Shown piece after piece: positions 26,563 to 35,211 of a DNA stretch of 64,000 bases. The stretch lies in assembly GCF_000691165.1 (NCBI RefSeq), contig NZ_ASJD01000005.1, positions 1-64,000 of the forward strand, written 5' to 3'. Position 1 is the stretch's first letter. Every line of letters begins with the position of its first letter. The position numbers and the translations under genes are program-made. The notes beneath the pieces are model-generated. The model saw only the letters and a program-made list of their open reading frames with translations, ran no database searches and was not told the origin of the DNA. This DNA comes from Bacillus safensis FO-36b (GTDB taxonomy: Bacteria; Bacillota; Bacilli; Bacillales; Bacillaceae).

Positions 26563-28079
26563 TTGCGGATCTCCTCTAATTCATCCCTAAGGTCTTTGAG
26601 GATAGATACCAATTCATTGTTAGTACCCGCAGACTTTTGAAGAACCGTATCAAGCAAGCTAGTTGAAGCCTTTGGCTTCGCCTCAATTGGTCGGTGATAT
26701 TCTTCCTCTGGCCATTCTTCAAGTGTCTTACCAAGAATACGGCCAGCCAGATCACGCAGGTCATTCGGTGAAACCGCTCCTGCTTGAATAAACGGTGTAA
26801 GAACCTTTGCAATTTCGAGCGGATCACGAAAATCAGGACCATTTAATATGAGCCGCACATGCCAGAGATCAAGATCAGGAAGAAAGAGTGTATTGAGCTT
26901 GCCAGTAATGATCATTCTTTCCGGCTGAAATACCTGCTCTTCAGTTGTCTTACGCGCTGTATCTGCTGTCGCTTTGTTATAGTCTTGAGACTCACCTGTG
27001 TAAATTGGCGGCAAACGGAAAGAAGAACGTATCTTGTTTCTCGTCTTCTCATCGTATTCCAAAAAGAGTGCATCCTCCTGGAGAATCTCGGCCAGTGATT
27101 TTATATCCACCTTTACATTAGCCGGCTCTTCATCGTTTGATAGCTCATCCTTTTTCGGAATCCCTTCCACTTCGAGTAACAGGAATTTATGTGCATTGTC
27201 TGAACCCTCAATGCCATTCATGTATTCCTGAAGCTGTTCATATGAGGATTCAGAAAGCATTCCATTCTCTACAGTAATTGCAGCCGGCACATGCCGCCCT
27301 TGTTTAAAGTACAGATAATTCAGCTCTTCAGCTTTACGGGCTCCATACATATTGACGATGTTACCAATCCAACGAGGAACACCATATGTACCGCTGCCGA
27401 TCTTGAAGTGAATGACTTCGCTTGCTACAAGATTAGAAGGAGTGTCTTCGCTGTATTCTCCCGTAGCAGCGTTCAATGTTCTTGGATCGCCGTACTCTTT
27501 GAAGAATACTTTTTTAGTGTTGACTTGCTGCACATACTTTCTGAACCGTTTCTTTCTTTTCATGGTCTTAACTTCACCATGATCTGTATACTTAAAGTCG
27601 ATCTCAATGGAATCGCCTAACTTACAAACACGAATATATTGTGCATCTAGATATTCAATACCTGCAGGCTGTCCTGTACCATCTCGAAGCACTTCGACAA
27701 AACCATTTCCTGTTTTCTCTCGGTCTTCAATCACATACCCTAGAACCACTTCAGCTGACTCATCATAATTCATGTATTTCGTAAACTCTTCAAGTCTCGT
27801 CCATTCTTTCTCAGCTGCCTTTTTCTTTCCCTCTGGTGCATTCTCAGCGTTAAAGTCGAAAGTATATTCAACTCCCAAGCCAAAACCTAGAATGTTTGTT
27901 TTATACGCATCGATGCATTGTTGAAGAATGGTAGAATACTCGGCCATTTGTTTGAGCTCTTTGATATTGTATGGAGGCTCGATCACATCATCAGCATCGT
28001 AATTAAATCCATCATCATAAATCTGCTTAGTGGTTTCAGATACATTGGCCTTCATCACTGTTGCTCTGACCGTTTTCAT
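26559..28079 (-). CDS. xkdE: Portal protein (PBSX family, XkdE/YqbA-like)
   Basis: A 506-residue protein with the PBSX portal signatures: VIEPPYNIKELKQMAEYSTI, LQQCIDAYKTNILGFG, VIHFKIGSGTYGVPRWIGNI and FRLPPIYTGESQDYNKATAD followed by QVFQPERM. Twelve copies form the DNA entry channel and docking site for the terminase. It starts at the TerL stop (1-nt overlap), which supports a single packaging transcript. Confidence 0.93.
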   Translation of the reverse strand: MKTVRATVMKANVSETTKQIYDDGFNYDADDVIEPPYNIKELKQMAEYSTILQQCIDAYKTNILGFGLGVEYTFDFNAENAPEGKKKAAEKEWTRLEEFTKYMNYDESAEVVLGYVIEDREKTGNGFVEVLRDGTGQPAGIEYLDAQYIRVCKLGDSIEIDFKYTDHGEVKTMKRKKRFRKYVQQVNTKKVFFKEYGDPRTLNAATGEYSEDTPSNLVASEVIHFKIGSGTYGVPRWIGNIVNMYGARKAEELNYLYFKQGRHVPAAITVENGMLSESSYEQLQEYMNGIEGSDNAHKFLLLEVEGIPKKDELSNDEEPANVKVDIKSLAEILQEDALFLEYDEKTRNKIRSSFRLPPIYTGESQDYNKATADTARKTTEEQVFQPERMIITGKLNTLFLPDLDLWHVRLILNGPDFRDPLEIAKVLTPFIQAGAVSPNDLRDLAGRILGKTLEEWPEEEYHRPIEAKPKASTSLLDTVLQKSAGTNNELVSILKDLRDELEEIRK

Positions 28080-29386
28080 CAGCGTGACCTCCTTTCTCTG
28101 TTCGGGCGTATCCGCTCTTTTGGTTTCTCTTTCAAATCGGTGACCTCATAATCATCTAACGCATACCAGATAGCTGAAAAAGTATGAGGATCAATCTGAA
28201 ACTCGTCCTCTATGATATTGCCATTCTTGTCCGTCTTGTACGTGAGCGGCTGAAGCTCATAGATTGTGTTTTTGCATGAGTCGGAACAAATGATTTTCTT
28301 AAACCGCTTGATCTTCTTGGTGTACTGCAAGCGTGATCCTTGGAATTTATGAGCGGCCACCATGTTGTATCCCATCTTGCGGAAATACGCGATTGTCTTT
28401 TGTTCATTGTCGGCCTTTATGAGCTCTTTTGTTTCAATGAACTCTTTCAAGTCCTCGACAGTAACATCATCAGTCTTGCCACGATCGTAATACTCCCAAT
28501 AGATGTATAGATACTTCTTCTCGTGATCCACAGCCAACCTAACAACAGCGTTATATGAATCAACGAAACCAAAGTCCATGCCCGCTCTAAGCAAAGGTCG
28601 ATTGATATTTGAGATGGCCAGCATGACATCTTCATGCGGCTGCACCTCGAATTGAGGAAGAACACGAATTCCGTTAATGCCAAAATGACCTTTTCGAGCT
28701 ATGCGATAAAGGTCGGGATCGTATTCTTTTAGTTCGTCCAATTGCTTGATGTAACTGACCGGAAGGAACAAGTTATCTTCAGCTGTAGAATGATGATAGT
28801 ACGTATCGTTGATAGCGATCGTTCGCTCTTTATATAACCTTTCATCATCCAGGATAAATCGGTTGTTTTGATCATCCTTAAAGAAATGTCTGTACGTCCA
28901 GTTATCCTGACCGACAGGGTTCGTCGATAAGATCATGTGCAGCTGCAGCGTTGGGTGACGCAAACGACCAAGCAGCTCCTTGAATCCCTCGTACTTCACT
29001 TCTGAACATTCCTCAATCCATATGATCGAGATGTTGTTGATCGACTTCAATTTGGTTGGCTTGTCCAACCCTTTGAAGATGATCCGGCTGCCGTTGTGAA
29101 ATTTAAGCATGAGCGGTGATGTGCGGCACTGAATGACATGATCGAGTCCTAGATCATTCACGATCTCTTCAAATAAAGAAAACGTGGAATCTCTGTGCGT
29201 GTCATAGACTTCACGAATCACAAGAGCGGTTCGCTTTTCATCTAACAGCTTCAGAATTAGCTTCAGGGCAATATGATAGCTTTTGGATGAGCCGTAACCG
29301 CCCACCAAGAACTGAAACTTTTGATCCCAATCAAAAAGAAAGTCCTCAAAATGTGGATTGACTTCCTTCTCCATCATTTGAACCAT
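28079..29386 (-). CDS. xtmB: Terminase large subunit (PBSX family, XtmB-like)
   Basis: A 435-residue packaging motor. The ATPase domain has Walker A GGYGSSKS at residues 29-36 and a Walker B-like IIWIEECSE near residue 120. The nuclease domain includes [20 protein letters not shown] near residue 270, with the acidic residues expected of an RNase H-like fold. It cuts concatemers and drives DNA into the prohead. The ATG overlaps the TerS stop. PBSX itself packages host DNA; whether this terminase packages specifically cannot be told from sequence. Confidence 0.93.
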   Translation of the reverse strand: MVQMMEKEVNPHFEDFLFDWDQKFQFLVGGYGSSKSYHIALKLILKLLDEKRTALVIREVYDTHRDSTFSLFEEIVNDLGLDHVIQCRTSPLMLKFHNGSRIIFKGLDKPTKLKSINNISIIWIEECSEVKYEGFKELLGRLRHPTLQLHMILSTNPVGQDNWTYRHFFKDDQNNRFILDDERLYKERTIAINDTYYHHSTAEDNLFLPVSYIKQLDELKEYDPDLYRIARKGHFGINGIRVLPQFEVQPHEDVMLAISNINRPLLRAGMDFGFVDSYNAVVRLAVDHEKKYLYIYWEYYDRGKTDDVTVEDLKEFIETKELIKADNEQKTIAYFRKMGYNMVAAHKFQGSRLQYTKKIKRFKKIICSDSCKNTIYELQPLTYKTDKNGNIIEDEFQIDPHTFSAIWYALDDYEVTDLKEKPKERIRPNRERRSR

Positions 29387-30258
29387 CAGCTATCACCTTT
29401 ATTCTTCCGCTTAATTGTTATTTGTACAGAATCATCGACAGGTCGAGCGGTGATCCGCTCCAGCTCTGCTTCTCGTGTTCTATTAGCGAGATCGAGACCA
29501 CGCAGCCTCAATTCATATTCAGACATAGTTTTCATTATGTCGACTTTCTGCCTAATGGCTTTATCACGTTGTGCGGTCACACGTGTCAGAGCATCTTCTA
29601 TGCTCAATATCTTCTCCAGCAGCGGTGAGTCTGTCTCCTCAATCTGGACCACTGCTAAACGTTCATTAGTTATAGGAACAGGTTTAATCAGACCATTTTT
29701 ATCCGGAGCCTGTACAACGTCTTTCATCTTCCTCATTTGTTGCAAGACTGTCCGCTGCTTATCAGTCAATCCATTCTCGTATTTAGTGATCAAGCGCATC
29801 ATTCTTGTTTCACGAACGCTCAATAATCGTATTGATAGATCAATTTGATACAAAGGATCAGTCTCAATCTCAGTAAAAAGCTTCTGTTCTTTTTCATCCA
29901 TGTACTCAAACATGATCGTTTCATATTCACCAGTCTTGAATGAATTCTTGTTGCCTTTAGGAGCTGCGCCACCCCTATTGCCTTTAGCATTTTGGTTACC
30001 CGGTGGAGCTTTTCCTCCTTTATTACCTTTGGCGTTTTTGTTGCCTTTAGGTGCGCCGGAACGTAAAGGAGCGCTCCTATTTGGTTTAGGAGCGCTCCTT
30101 TTGAATTTGTCATCCCATTTATCATTCGCTTTCCATTTACGGACGGTGCTGCTTGTCACACCCAACTCATCTGCAATATCTTTAAGCAAGCGGGTTCCAT
30201 CGCTCTTTTTCCAAAGACGAAAGGACTCATCTCTTCTTGGATCGCGCGGTCTAGCCAT
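29386..30258 (-). CDS. xtmA: Terminase small subunit (XtmA-like)
   Basis: A 290-residue protein. Residues 1-45 are an HTH with [20 protein letters not shown] and [13 protein letters not shown] low-complexity [11 protein letters not shown]...GNQNAKGN linker (about 65-110) follows, then a helical oligomerisation region. This is the PBSX/YqaS-type small terminase that recognises packaging DNA. The repeated Gly-Asn-Lys linker is collagen-like but is typical of the family. Confidence 0.9.
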   Translation of the reverse strand: MARPRDPRRDESFRLWKKSDGTRLLKDIADELGVTSSTVRKWKANDKWDDKFKRSAPKPNRSAPLRSGAPKGNKNAKGNKGGKAPPGNQNAKGNRGGAAPKGNKNSFKTGEYETIMFEYMDEKEQKLFTEIETDPLYQIDLSIRLLSVRETRMMRLITKYENGLTDKQRTVLQQMRKMKDVVQAPDKNGLIKPVPITNERLAVVQIEETDSPLLEKILSIEDALTRVTAQRDKAIRQKVDIMKTMSEYELRLRGLDLANRTREAELERITARPVDDSVQITIKRKNKGDS

Positions 30259-30322
30259 TACATATCACCCACCTCCGAGCTACTGAATTAAGTTTGAGTT
30301 TGTTTTTAAAAACTAAATACAA

Positions 30323-30748
30323 CTAAGCATTCCCTTTTCGATCATAGACTCCTATCTCACACTGATTGATAATTTCTTGAGGGAGTCCAGCCCGTTTCAA
30401 ACAATCAAAAAAGGACTCTCTACCTACTTTATTTGCAGCTATTGCTGCTAATCCAACTGCTCCAATGCAGGCAGGTCCAATACCAGCACAAGAAGCCACT
30501 GCAGCTGTAACAATAGGTGTAGCTACATCAATTGCCACTTTAGCACATCCATGAATAATTAATTGTTGCGCTTCAGAAACACTTGGATAGTTATAGCCTA
30601 TGAATACTTTGTAATATTTTTTGCTCATCCCTATACAAGGATAGGGAATGTCTCTACATACTCCAAATGCACAAACTCTTTGATAACAAGTCCTTGAGTA
30701 AGGCTCATAATACTCTGTACCCCATATAAGATTTTCAGATCCTGGCAT
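30323..30748 (-). CDS. Cysteine-rich small protein with Ala/Gly-rich hydrophobic core; unknown
   Basis: ATG 30748 (MPGSENLIWGTEYYEPYSRT) has AGAGGTG 8 nt upstream. The 141-residue protein has nine Cys residues, in the N-terminal part (CYQRVCAFGVCRDIPYPC) and in the core (GCAKVAIDVATPIVTAAVAS, CAGIGPACIGAVGLAAIAANK). There is no signal peptide. The Ala/Gly-rich core resembles a membrane-active peptide or lantibiotic/circular bacteriocin-like segment, but this is only a resemblance. It lies just upstream of the terminase genes, a moron site. Confidence 0.5.
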   Translation of the reverse strand: MPGSENLIWGTEYYEPYSRTCYQRVCAFGVCRDIPYPCIGMSKKYYKVFIGYNYPSVSEAQQLIIHGCAKVAIDVATPIVTAAVASCAGIGPACIGAVGLAAIAANKVGRESFFDCLKRAGLPQEIINQCEIGVYDRKGNA

Positions 30749-30815
30749 TAAAAAGACACCTCTTTTCACAATTTAATACACCTTATTATCTAAATCGTGA
30801 AAAGTGCCTATCCTT

Positions 30816-31064
30816 TTATATTTCGTCATGCTTCTGAAGCTCGATGTCGAGTTCTATGAGTTTCTTAAGATCTTCCACAGTAGACAATTTGATATTTCCT
30901 GCTTTAAAGTCTCTCACCCATTGAAAGATTCCAGCCTGTGCAATTTTACGATAGTTTTCTTTTGATTTATCTATACCTTCAGCCTGTTCAGCTTGAAGGA
31001 ACATAAGCATTTCCATCTTTTCTTCGTCAGAAAGGGAACGTATGTTTGTATTTTCTATTGTCAT
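30816..31064 (-). CDS. Small helical phage protein; unknown
   Basis: An 82-residue, acidic, all-helical protein: MTIENTNIRSLSDEEKMEML.., IFQWVRDFKAGNIKLSTVED, LKKLIELDIELQKHDEI. ATG 31064 has GGAGG 9 nt upstream. The FQWVRDFK..NI.L.TV.DL segment resembles small DNA-packaging-associated or regulatory phage proteins, but I cannot name the family. It is the first gene leftward of a strongly structured stretch (31090-31205). Confidence 0.6.
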   Translation of the reverse strand: MTIENTNIRSLSDEEKMEMLMFLQAEQAEGIDKSKENYRKIAQAGIFQWVRDFKAGNIKLSTVEDLKKLIELDIELQKHDEI

Positions 31065-31095
31065 TCTCCCTGACCTCCATTACAATAGTGGATGA

Positions 31096-31205
31096 GAGCG
31101 TGATATTTTCCCACAAACGCGGCCGCGTCTTGATCACGCTCTTAGGCAGGGAGTTTCTTTCTGTCTTTGAAGAGAGGGTGTTGTCAGCACCCTCTTTTTT
31201 ATACA
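31096..31205 (+). ncRNA. Candidate structured RNA ending in a plus-strand terminator
   Basis: GAGCGTGAT (31096-31104) pairs perfectly with ATCACGCTC (31133-31141), enclosing the self-complementary CGCGGCCGCG. Some 30 nt downstream GAGGGTG..CACCCTC (31174-31194) is followed by six T, a good rho-independent terminator for plus-strand transcription. All neighbouring genes are on the minus strand, so a short rightward RNA of about 110 nt is possible. Expression is not shown. Confidence 0.4.
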
Positions 31206-31229
31206 AAAAGAAGTCCTGTTTAGGACTTC

Positions 31230-32012
31230 TTAGGACTTCTCTTTTTCAAAACTCAAATTTGGTAATTCATAAATGTTATATAGAATAAAATCTATAATAT
31301 CTATATATTGTATTAGTTCCCTTGATTTTGGTCTTTTAATTTCATGCACTGTTTCATTCCCAATATCTCTAATTTGATTCAGTATTTGTTTTTGTTTTTC
31401 ATTGATTAATTCTCTCTTGTGAAGTTCCTCTATCTTTTTAAACAAGTTTAAATTCTCCATTTTTGGCTTGTTCTCATTATCTAATACTATTTCTCCTTTT
31501 TTCATCTTTGGTATCTTATCAATCTCATTCACTTTACATATAGCTTCGATTGTCATTCTTATACCCGTATTACATAATAAATTCATTCGATTTTTATAAG
31601 CATCTATAGCTTCATTTCTAATTCCACTTATTAAATCGGGTAAATGTTTGAACTCAAACTTCCCTTTGAACTCAATCTTCTCTTTGAGTTGAAATAAATT
31701 TTCTGGATTATCTTGCTCCTTCGGTTCTTCAGGATAGACTGTATATTCTTCATAGTATTCTCTATCAATATTGGGATCTGGCCCATATACATAATACATT
31801 TCATCATCTTTATATCTTCTTAAAAAGGAAATACTATCACAACCTCTACATTGAACTATGGAGTATTCCACATAGAAACAAATATCTGCTTCTTCATAAT
31901 TTAGATAACTGTCCGTTAACTGTAATTTATGACCATGCTCATTAGTAACTATATTATGATTTGTTTTTCTTGTACAAGCCCTGCAATATAACTTCTCGGA
32001 GACTTTGTCCAT
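31230..32012 (-). CDS. Zinc-ribbon/DUF4145 (HEPN-superfamily) protein
   Basis: ATG 32012 (MDKVSEKLYCRACTRKTNHN) is preferred because AAGGG lies upstream; an ORF start at 32075 has no Shine-Dalgarno and overlaps the methyltransferase. The 260-residue protein has an N-terminal zinc ribbon (C10-x2-C13, C55-x2-C58) and a C-terminal DUF4145-like helical domain with GIRNEAIDAYKNRMNLLCNT, EAICKVNEI and IRDIGNETVHEIKRP (the GN..H signature). DUF4145 belongs to the HEPN superfamily and often occurs with restriction or defence genes. It lies 50 nt after a C5-methyltransferase, suggesting a functional pair. Confidence 0.65.
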   Translation of the reverse strand: MDKVSEKLYCRACTRKTNHNIVTNEHGHKLQLTDSYLNYEEADICFYVEYSIVQCRGCDSISFLRRYKDDEMYYVYGPDPNIDREYYEEYTVYPEEPKEQDNPENLFQLKEKIEFKGKFEFKHLPDLISGIRNEAIDAYKNRMNLLCNTGIRMTIEAICKVNEIDKIPKMKKGEIVLDNENKPKMENLNLFKKIEELHKRELINEKQKQILNQIRDIGNETVHEIKRPKSRELIQYIDIIDFILYNIYELPNLSFEKEKS

Positions 32013-32062
32013 AGGTTCCACCCTTTTTAGAATAACGATAACACCATTCCAATAAAATGCAA

Positions 32063-33085
32063 TTAAATAAACCATTGTTTATGAATTTGCTCCGCTATTC
32101 TCTTCATCATTAAAGACGGAACGCTCATTCCACATACATACTGCGTTGATGCATCCATAAAGTCATAATCCAACGGAAAAGATTGCATCAGAATAATATC
32201 CCTTTTTGAGATGTAATATGGTTCGTCATATCTAATAAAGACAGAACCGCTCGCTAGTGTTGGCGGAACTAAACTGTTTTTAACTAATACTGTATTGAAA
32301 TTCCGCTCTTTACCTTCTGTTCGTTTAGTTATGTCTCCAATGTTGCCGTCAGATGGCTGCCGCTTAATCCATCTTTTATACGTTTTACTCGCTTCATTCA
32401 GCCTTGATCCATGCCCACTTCTAAACTCTCCATATGTGATCGGTGGTTCATTGAAAGACAATTTCAATGGTGGTAAGTTCAGATCCTTTCTGCGGCCAAT
32501 GAAAAAGACCCGCTCTCTTCTCTGCGGGACTCCCATTGTGGCAGCGTTCAGCAAGAACAGCTGAACGTCATACCCTATTTCTTTTGCTCTCTCAATGACA
32601 AGTTTCACATACCCTTTTGCTTTTCCTTTTATCATGCCGCTTACGTTCTCAGCTACAAAGGTTTTAGGCTGCAAACGTTCCACAGCATCTAGGTAATGAA
32701 AGAACAGATCGTCTAGTTTTTGGACAGCTTGCCCCTCTCTGAACGCCTTTTCTCTTCCCCAATCTTCTTCTCTTTTACCTGCAGTTGAAAATACACTACA
32801 TGGTGGCGATCCATCGAATACATCAAGATTCATGAGTTCTTCAGGAAGATCGGAGAGCGGGATCTGGTTAAACTCTCGAATGTCCATGAGATAAGGATAT
32901 TTCGGCTTATGATTCTTTTTATAGATTTTCATCATTTGCGGATCGATCTCGCAATTTCCTATCAATTTAAACCCTGCTAACTTGTAGCCCATTGATGAGC
33001 CGCCACCACAAGAGAATGTACTGAACACTTTCAACCCATTGGAAGGGATGTTTTTTAGATCACTCAATTTCCATCTATAGTTCAT
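32063..33085 (-). CDS. DNA (cytosine-5-)-methyltransferase
   Basis: A 340-residue enzyme with the C5-MTase motifs in order: I (VFSTFSCGGGS, 20-30), IV with catalytic Cys (GSPPCSVFS, C96), VI (ENV, 146-148), VIII (QRRERVFFIGRR, 188-199) and X near the C-terminus (MSVPSLMMKRIAEQIHKQW). The short variable region suggests one target motif. No classical restriction endonuclease is adjacent. It is preceded by a ParB-like gene (8 nt) and followed by the DUF4145 gene. It may protect phage DNA from host restriction or be part of a modification-based system. Confidence 0.92.
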   Translation of the reverse strand: MNYRWKLSDLKNIPSNGLKVFSTFSCGGGSSMGYKLAGFKLIGNCEIDPQMMKIYKKNHKPKYPYLMDIREFNQIPLSDLPEELMNLDVFDGSPPCSVFSTAGKREEDWGREKAFREGQAVQKLDDLFFHYLDAVERLQPKTFVAENVSGMIKGKAKGYVKLVIERAKEIGYDVQLFLLNAATMGVPQRRERVFFIGRRKDLNLPPLKLSFNEPPITYGEFRSGHGSRLNEASKTYKRWIKRQPSDGNIGDITKRTEGKERNFNTVLVKNSLVPPTLASGSVFIRYDEPYYISKRDIILMQSFPLDYDFMDASTQYVCGMSVPSLMMKRIAEQIHKQWFI

Positions 33086-33093
33086 GCTGCCAC

Positions 33094-33612
33094 CTACTCA
33101 TTGAAAGAGAATCCGCACTTAGGACATGTATGCTCAAATTGATCATCTCCATATTCATCAAGATCGATCTCATGACTCTCAGATACTGCTCCACCTTGAC
33201 CTGTATGTTCCAAATCATTCAGAACATCCTCTAATTCTGCATCACTGAATCCAGTTAGGCTTAGATCATACCCTGATCCCTCTAAGTCTTTAAGTAGCTC
33301 AGTAAGTTTATACTCATCCCATTCACCGTCAATCTTATTCAATGCGATATTCAGTGCTTTTTCATCTTGTTCATTAAGTGATACGACGGATACAGGTATA
33401 TCACTTGGATTGTCCTCCATCAATACTTTGAAACGTTGATGACCTCCTACAAGATGGCCAGTCCGTTCATTCCAGATGAGCGGATCAACGTATCCAAACT
33501 TTTCTATAGATTGTTTTAGTGAATCATACTCGGGATCTCCTGGTTGTAGATCAATTCGGGGGTTATATGGTGATGGGTTAATTTTATGTACGGGAATTGT
33601 TTTGATATTCAT
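33094..33612 (-). CDS. ParB-like nuclease-domain protein with C-terminal zinc finger
   Basis: A 172-residue protein. MNIKTIPVHKINPSPYNPRI, SIEKFGYVDPLIWNERTGHL, VGGHQRFKVLMED is the ParB/sulfiredoxin N-terminal fold with the GGHQR box. The LNKIDGEWDEYKLTELLKDL region follows, and the C-terminus ends in a Cys pair (HTCPKCGFSF). Phage proteins of this kind are commonly encoded next to DNA methyltransferases and may guide or regulate them, or have nicking or CTPase-like activity. The start has AGGAGG upstream. Confidence 0.85.
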   Translation of the reverse strand: MNIKTIPVHKINPSPYNPRIDLQPGDPEYDSLKQSIEKFGYVDPLIWNERTGHLVGGHQRFKVLMEDNPSDIPVSVVSLNEQDEKALNIALNKIDGEWDEYKLTELLKDLEGSGYDLSLTGFSDAELEDVLNDLEHTGQGGAVSESHEIDLDEYGDDQFEHTCPKCGFSFNE

Positions 33613-33635
33613 CGTTGTTTCCTCCTATAAAACAA

Positions 33636-33662
33636 ATACTGCCGCCCTGAAGGCGGCAGCAG
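33636..33662 (-). terminator. Strong GC hairpin terminator
   Basis: CTGCCGCC (33639-33646) pairs with GGCGGCAG (33652-33659); on the minus strand it is followed by TATTTGTTTT. It separates the 33667-34011 gene from the ParB-MTase-DUF4145 operon. Confidence 0.75.
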
Positions 33663-33666
33663 CTGC

Positions 33667-34011
33667 TTACTTGATGTAAAATTCGCTAGTGTAGAATGTC
33701 CCAAGGGTTGCAACATGATTGCCCTTTTTGTCGTAACGTTCTACATCCACCCTAAAGCGATAAGTACCTTTTTTGTTACCAAATGACTCTTTGATATTGA
33801 ATTCATCGTACTGTTTCTCTGCTGGGTTAAGCGGGTTCGGGGAATTTGTTTTAATTGTCTCCCACTTGCCATTAACCTTTCTTTGTGGAATAAGGTTGGG
33901 ACCAGCACTAAAGTCGTTGTGGTTTTGTACCGCAATTTTTACAACCTTATCCTCTCCGATTTTGTGATTTGCTTTTGTTGGATTCGCAGATACGCCAAAT
34001 CCTGATGCCAT
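33667..34011 (-). CDS. Beta-rich small phage protein; unknown
   Basis: ATG 34011 (MASGFGVSANPTKANHKIGE) is chosen because GGGAG is 9 nt upstream, while two earlier ATGs are too close to it. The 114-residue protein is strand-rich (KVVKIAVQNHNDFSAGPNLI, GTYRFRVDVERYDKKGNHVA, TLGTFYTSEFYIK), suggesting a small Ig-like sandwich without a signal peptide. It is bounded downstream by a strong terminator. No family is recognised; candidate roles include inhibitor of a host protein or virion decoration. Confidence 0.6.
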   Translation of the reverse strand: MASGFGVSANPTKANHKIGEDKVVKIAVQNHNDFSAGPNLIPQRKVNGKWETIKTNSPNPLNPAEKQYDEFNIKESFGNKKGTYRFRVDVERYDKKGNHVATLGTFYTSEFYIK

Positions 34012-34101
34012 GCTCATCATCTCCCTTTTTATATTTTTGCGCTCCTATCCCTCACCAAAGCACCTGCAGCCATACACCCAAAAGACGACTGTTCCCAAAA
34101 T

Positions 34102-34284
34102 TTATCGTTTTCTTCGGATACGGCCGCCTTTTCGTTGGTACGTTTCGCGTCTCGTTCCCATAATTTCTTCCCAATCCCTTTTCGTAATGGGATCAGCATC
34201 GTTCTCCTTCTTTCTATTAGAACCAGGAGCAATGCTTTTAAATTGCTTTAATGTCTCTTTAGAAACAGAATCCCTGATCTTCAT
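34102..34284 (-). CDS. Small basic phage protein; unknown
   Basis: ATG 34284 (MKIRDSVSKETLKQFKSIAP) has AAGGAG 8 nt upstream. The 60-residue product ends DPITKRDWEEIMGTRRETYQ then RKGGRIRRKR, a highly basic tail suited to nucleic acid binding. Overlapping frames on the same strand lack a Shine-Dalgarno. It is a conserved-looking small middle gene of unknown function. Confidence 0.55.
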   Translation of the reverse strand: MKIRDSVSKETLKQFKSIAPGSNRKKENDADPITKRDWEEIMGTRRETYQRKGGRIRRKR

Positions 34285-34738
34285 TTCACTCGCTCCTTGC
34301 CGAATAAGCACCACCTTACGCTATTCGCTTAAATAGATTTTGCAATGATGACTACACTCCGAGAGGTTGCCAAGTACAGTCGATCATCAAGTAAAATGAA
34401 AAACTGTCCTCGATACGGCTGCCGCAGACCAGCTGCTATCCAGGCTCAGAATGTCCCTCTCGTATGGCCACATTCCTCAACACCTTTGTTCCGTATCCAG
34501 ATACGCCATTGATAAGGGAAAGGCGCGTCTCCCAATAAAAAAAGCGGACACCAATCAAGGCATTTAAAGTGCTCAATGATCAGCGTCCGCAGGTTCTTCC
34601 TTCTGGACAAAATATTCACGTTCGTTTTGCTTGTCTCTATCATACGATGATCCACTTAGGAAAAAAGGTCCCCTTTTTGTCGGCTTTTTATCGGTTTTTT
34701 CTCGGCTTTTTCTCGACAATGCAAATAATAAACAGCAC
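34285..34738. other. About 450-bp intergenic region with terminator; no convincing gene
   Basis: The stretch between the small basic gene and the ArpU-like gene has no ORF with a good ribosome binding site; the one minus-strand ORF there runs through the terminator. It is GC-richer than its surroundings and holds several short stems, including GGGAGACGCGCCTTTCCC at about 34517-34534. This is where a late promoter, a cis packaging site or a small RNA could be placed. Confidence 0.5.
34534..34590 (-). terminator. Terminator with long loop, minus strand
   Basis: GCGGAC (34544-34549) pairs with GTCCGC (34585-34590). On the minus strand the stem is followed by seven T. It would end the ArpU-side transcript before the packaging region. 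Confidence 0.55.
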
Positions 34739-35122
34739 TCATATGATTCCGAGTGCTGTCGAAAGGTTAAACGTCGCTTGCTTCTTTAATTTATAATACC
34801 GGTCTTTCTTCAGACCCAGTTCTTCACACACCTCCAAATCCTTCACTACACGTGATGTAAGGTATTTCATCCGTATGATGTCTTGTTCAATTTCATCTAG
34901 GCTGTTTTCTAGCGCTCTTTCTATCTGCCGGACCTTCAGTTCATTTAAAACTTCCTGATTTCTAAGAGAAGGAAAAAGGCCTGTTGCGCCGTTTGCCTCT
35001 TGTTCCTTTCTGTTTTCTTCCTTTACCTTCAGGGCCCTATAAACCTTCAGCTCCTTAATCAGAGCATTTCGAACTTGTTTCTCGTCGATCTCTGGCAGTA
35101 AACACAATTGTTCTGCTCCCAT
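34739..35122 (-). CDS. ArpU-family late transcription regulator
   Basis: A 127-residue protein starting MGAEQLCLLPEIDEKQVRNA, followed by a helical middle (ALKVKEENRKEQEANGATGL) and a C-terminal sigma-region-4-like HTH (DEIEQDIIRMKYLTSRVVKD, LEVCEELGLKKDRYYKLKKQ). This is the ArpU/RinA-like layout of phage late activators. It is the last regulator before the late genes and probably turns on packaging, structural and lysis genes. Confidence 0.8.
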   Translation of the reverse strand: MGAEQLCLLPEIDEKQVRNALIKELKVYRALKVKEENRKEQEANGATGLFPSLRNQEVLNELKVRQIERALENSLDEIEQDIIRMKYLTSRVVKDLEVCEELGLKKDRYYKLKKQATFNLSTALGII

Positions 35123-35211
35123 TTCCTCAACCTCCTATAAACAATGAAAGACATAGTTAAGGAATTTTTTTAAATTGAGTTATTGATGAATTTTTTTTGA
35201 ATCCTTTTCAA

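Noticed and set aside
29940-30070. Collagen-like GNKNAKGN repeats in TerS as a recent expansion
   Set aside because: This linker is a common property of PBSX/YqaS-type small terminases and is not locus-specific.
31046-31288. Plus-strand 80-aa ORF over the structured region
   Set aside because: It runs through a perfect hairpin and past a plus-strand terminator and has no Shine-Dalgarno; the stretch is better explained as RNA structure.
34029-34232. Minus-strand 67-aa ORF
   Set aside because: Overlaps the better supported 34102-34284 gene in another frame and has no Shine-Dalgarno.
34446-34655. Minus-strand 69-aa ORF in the ArpU-packaging intergenic region
   Set aside because: It crosses the 34534-34590 terminator and lacks a ribosome binding site.
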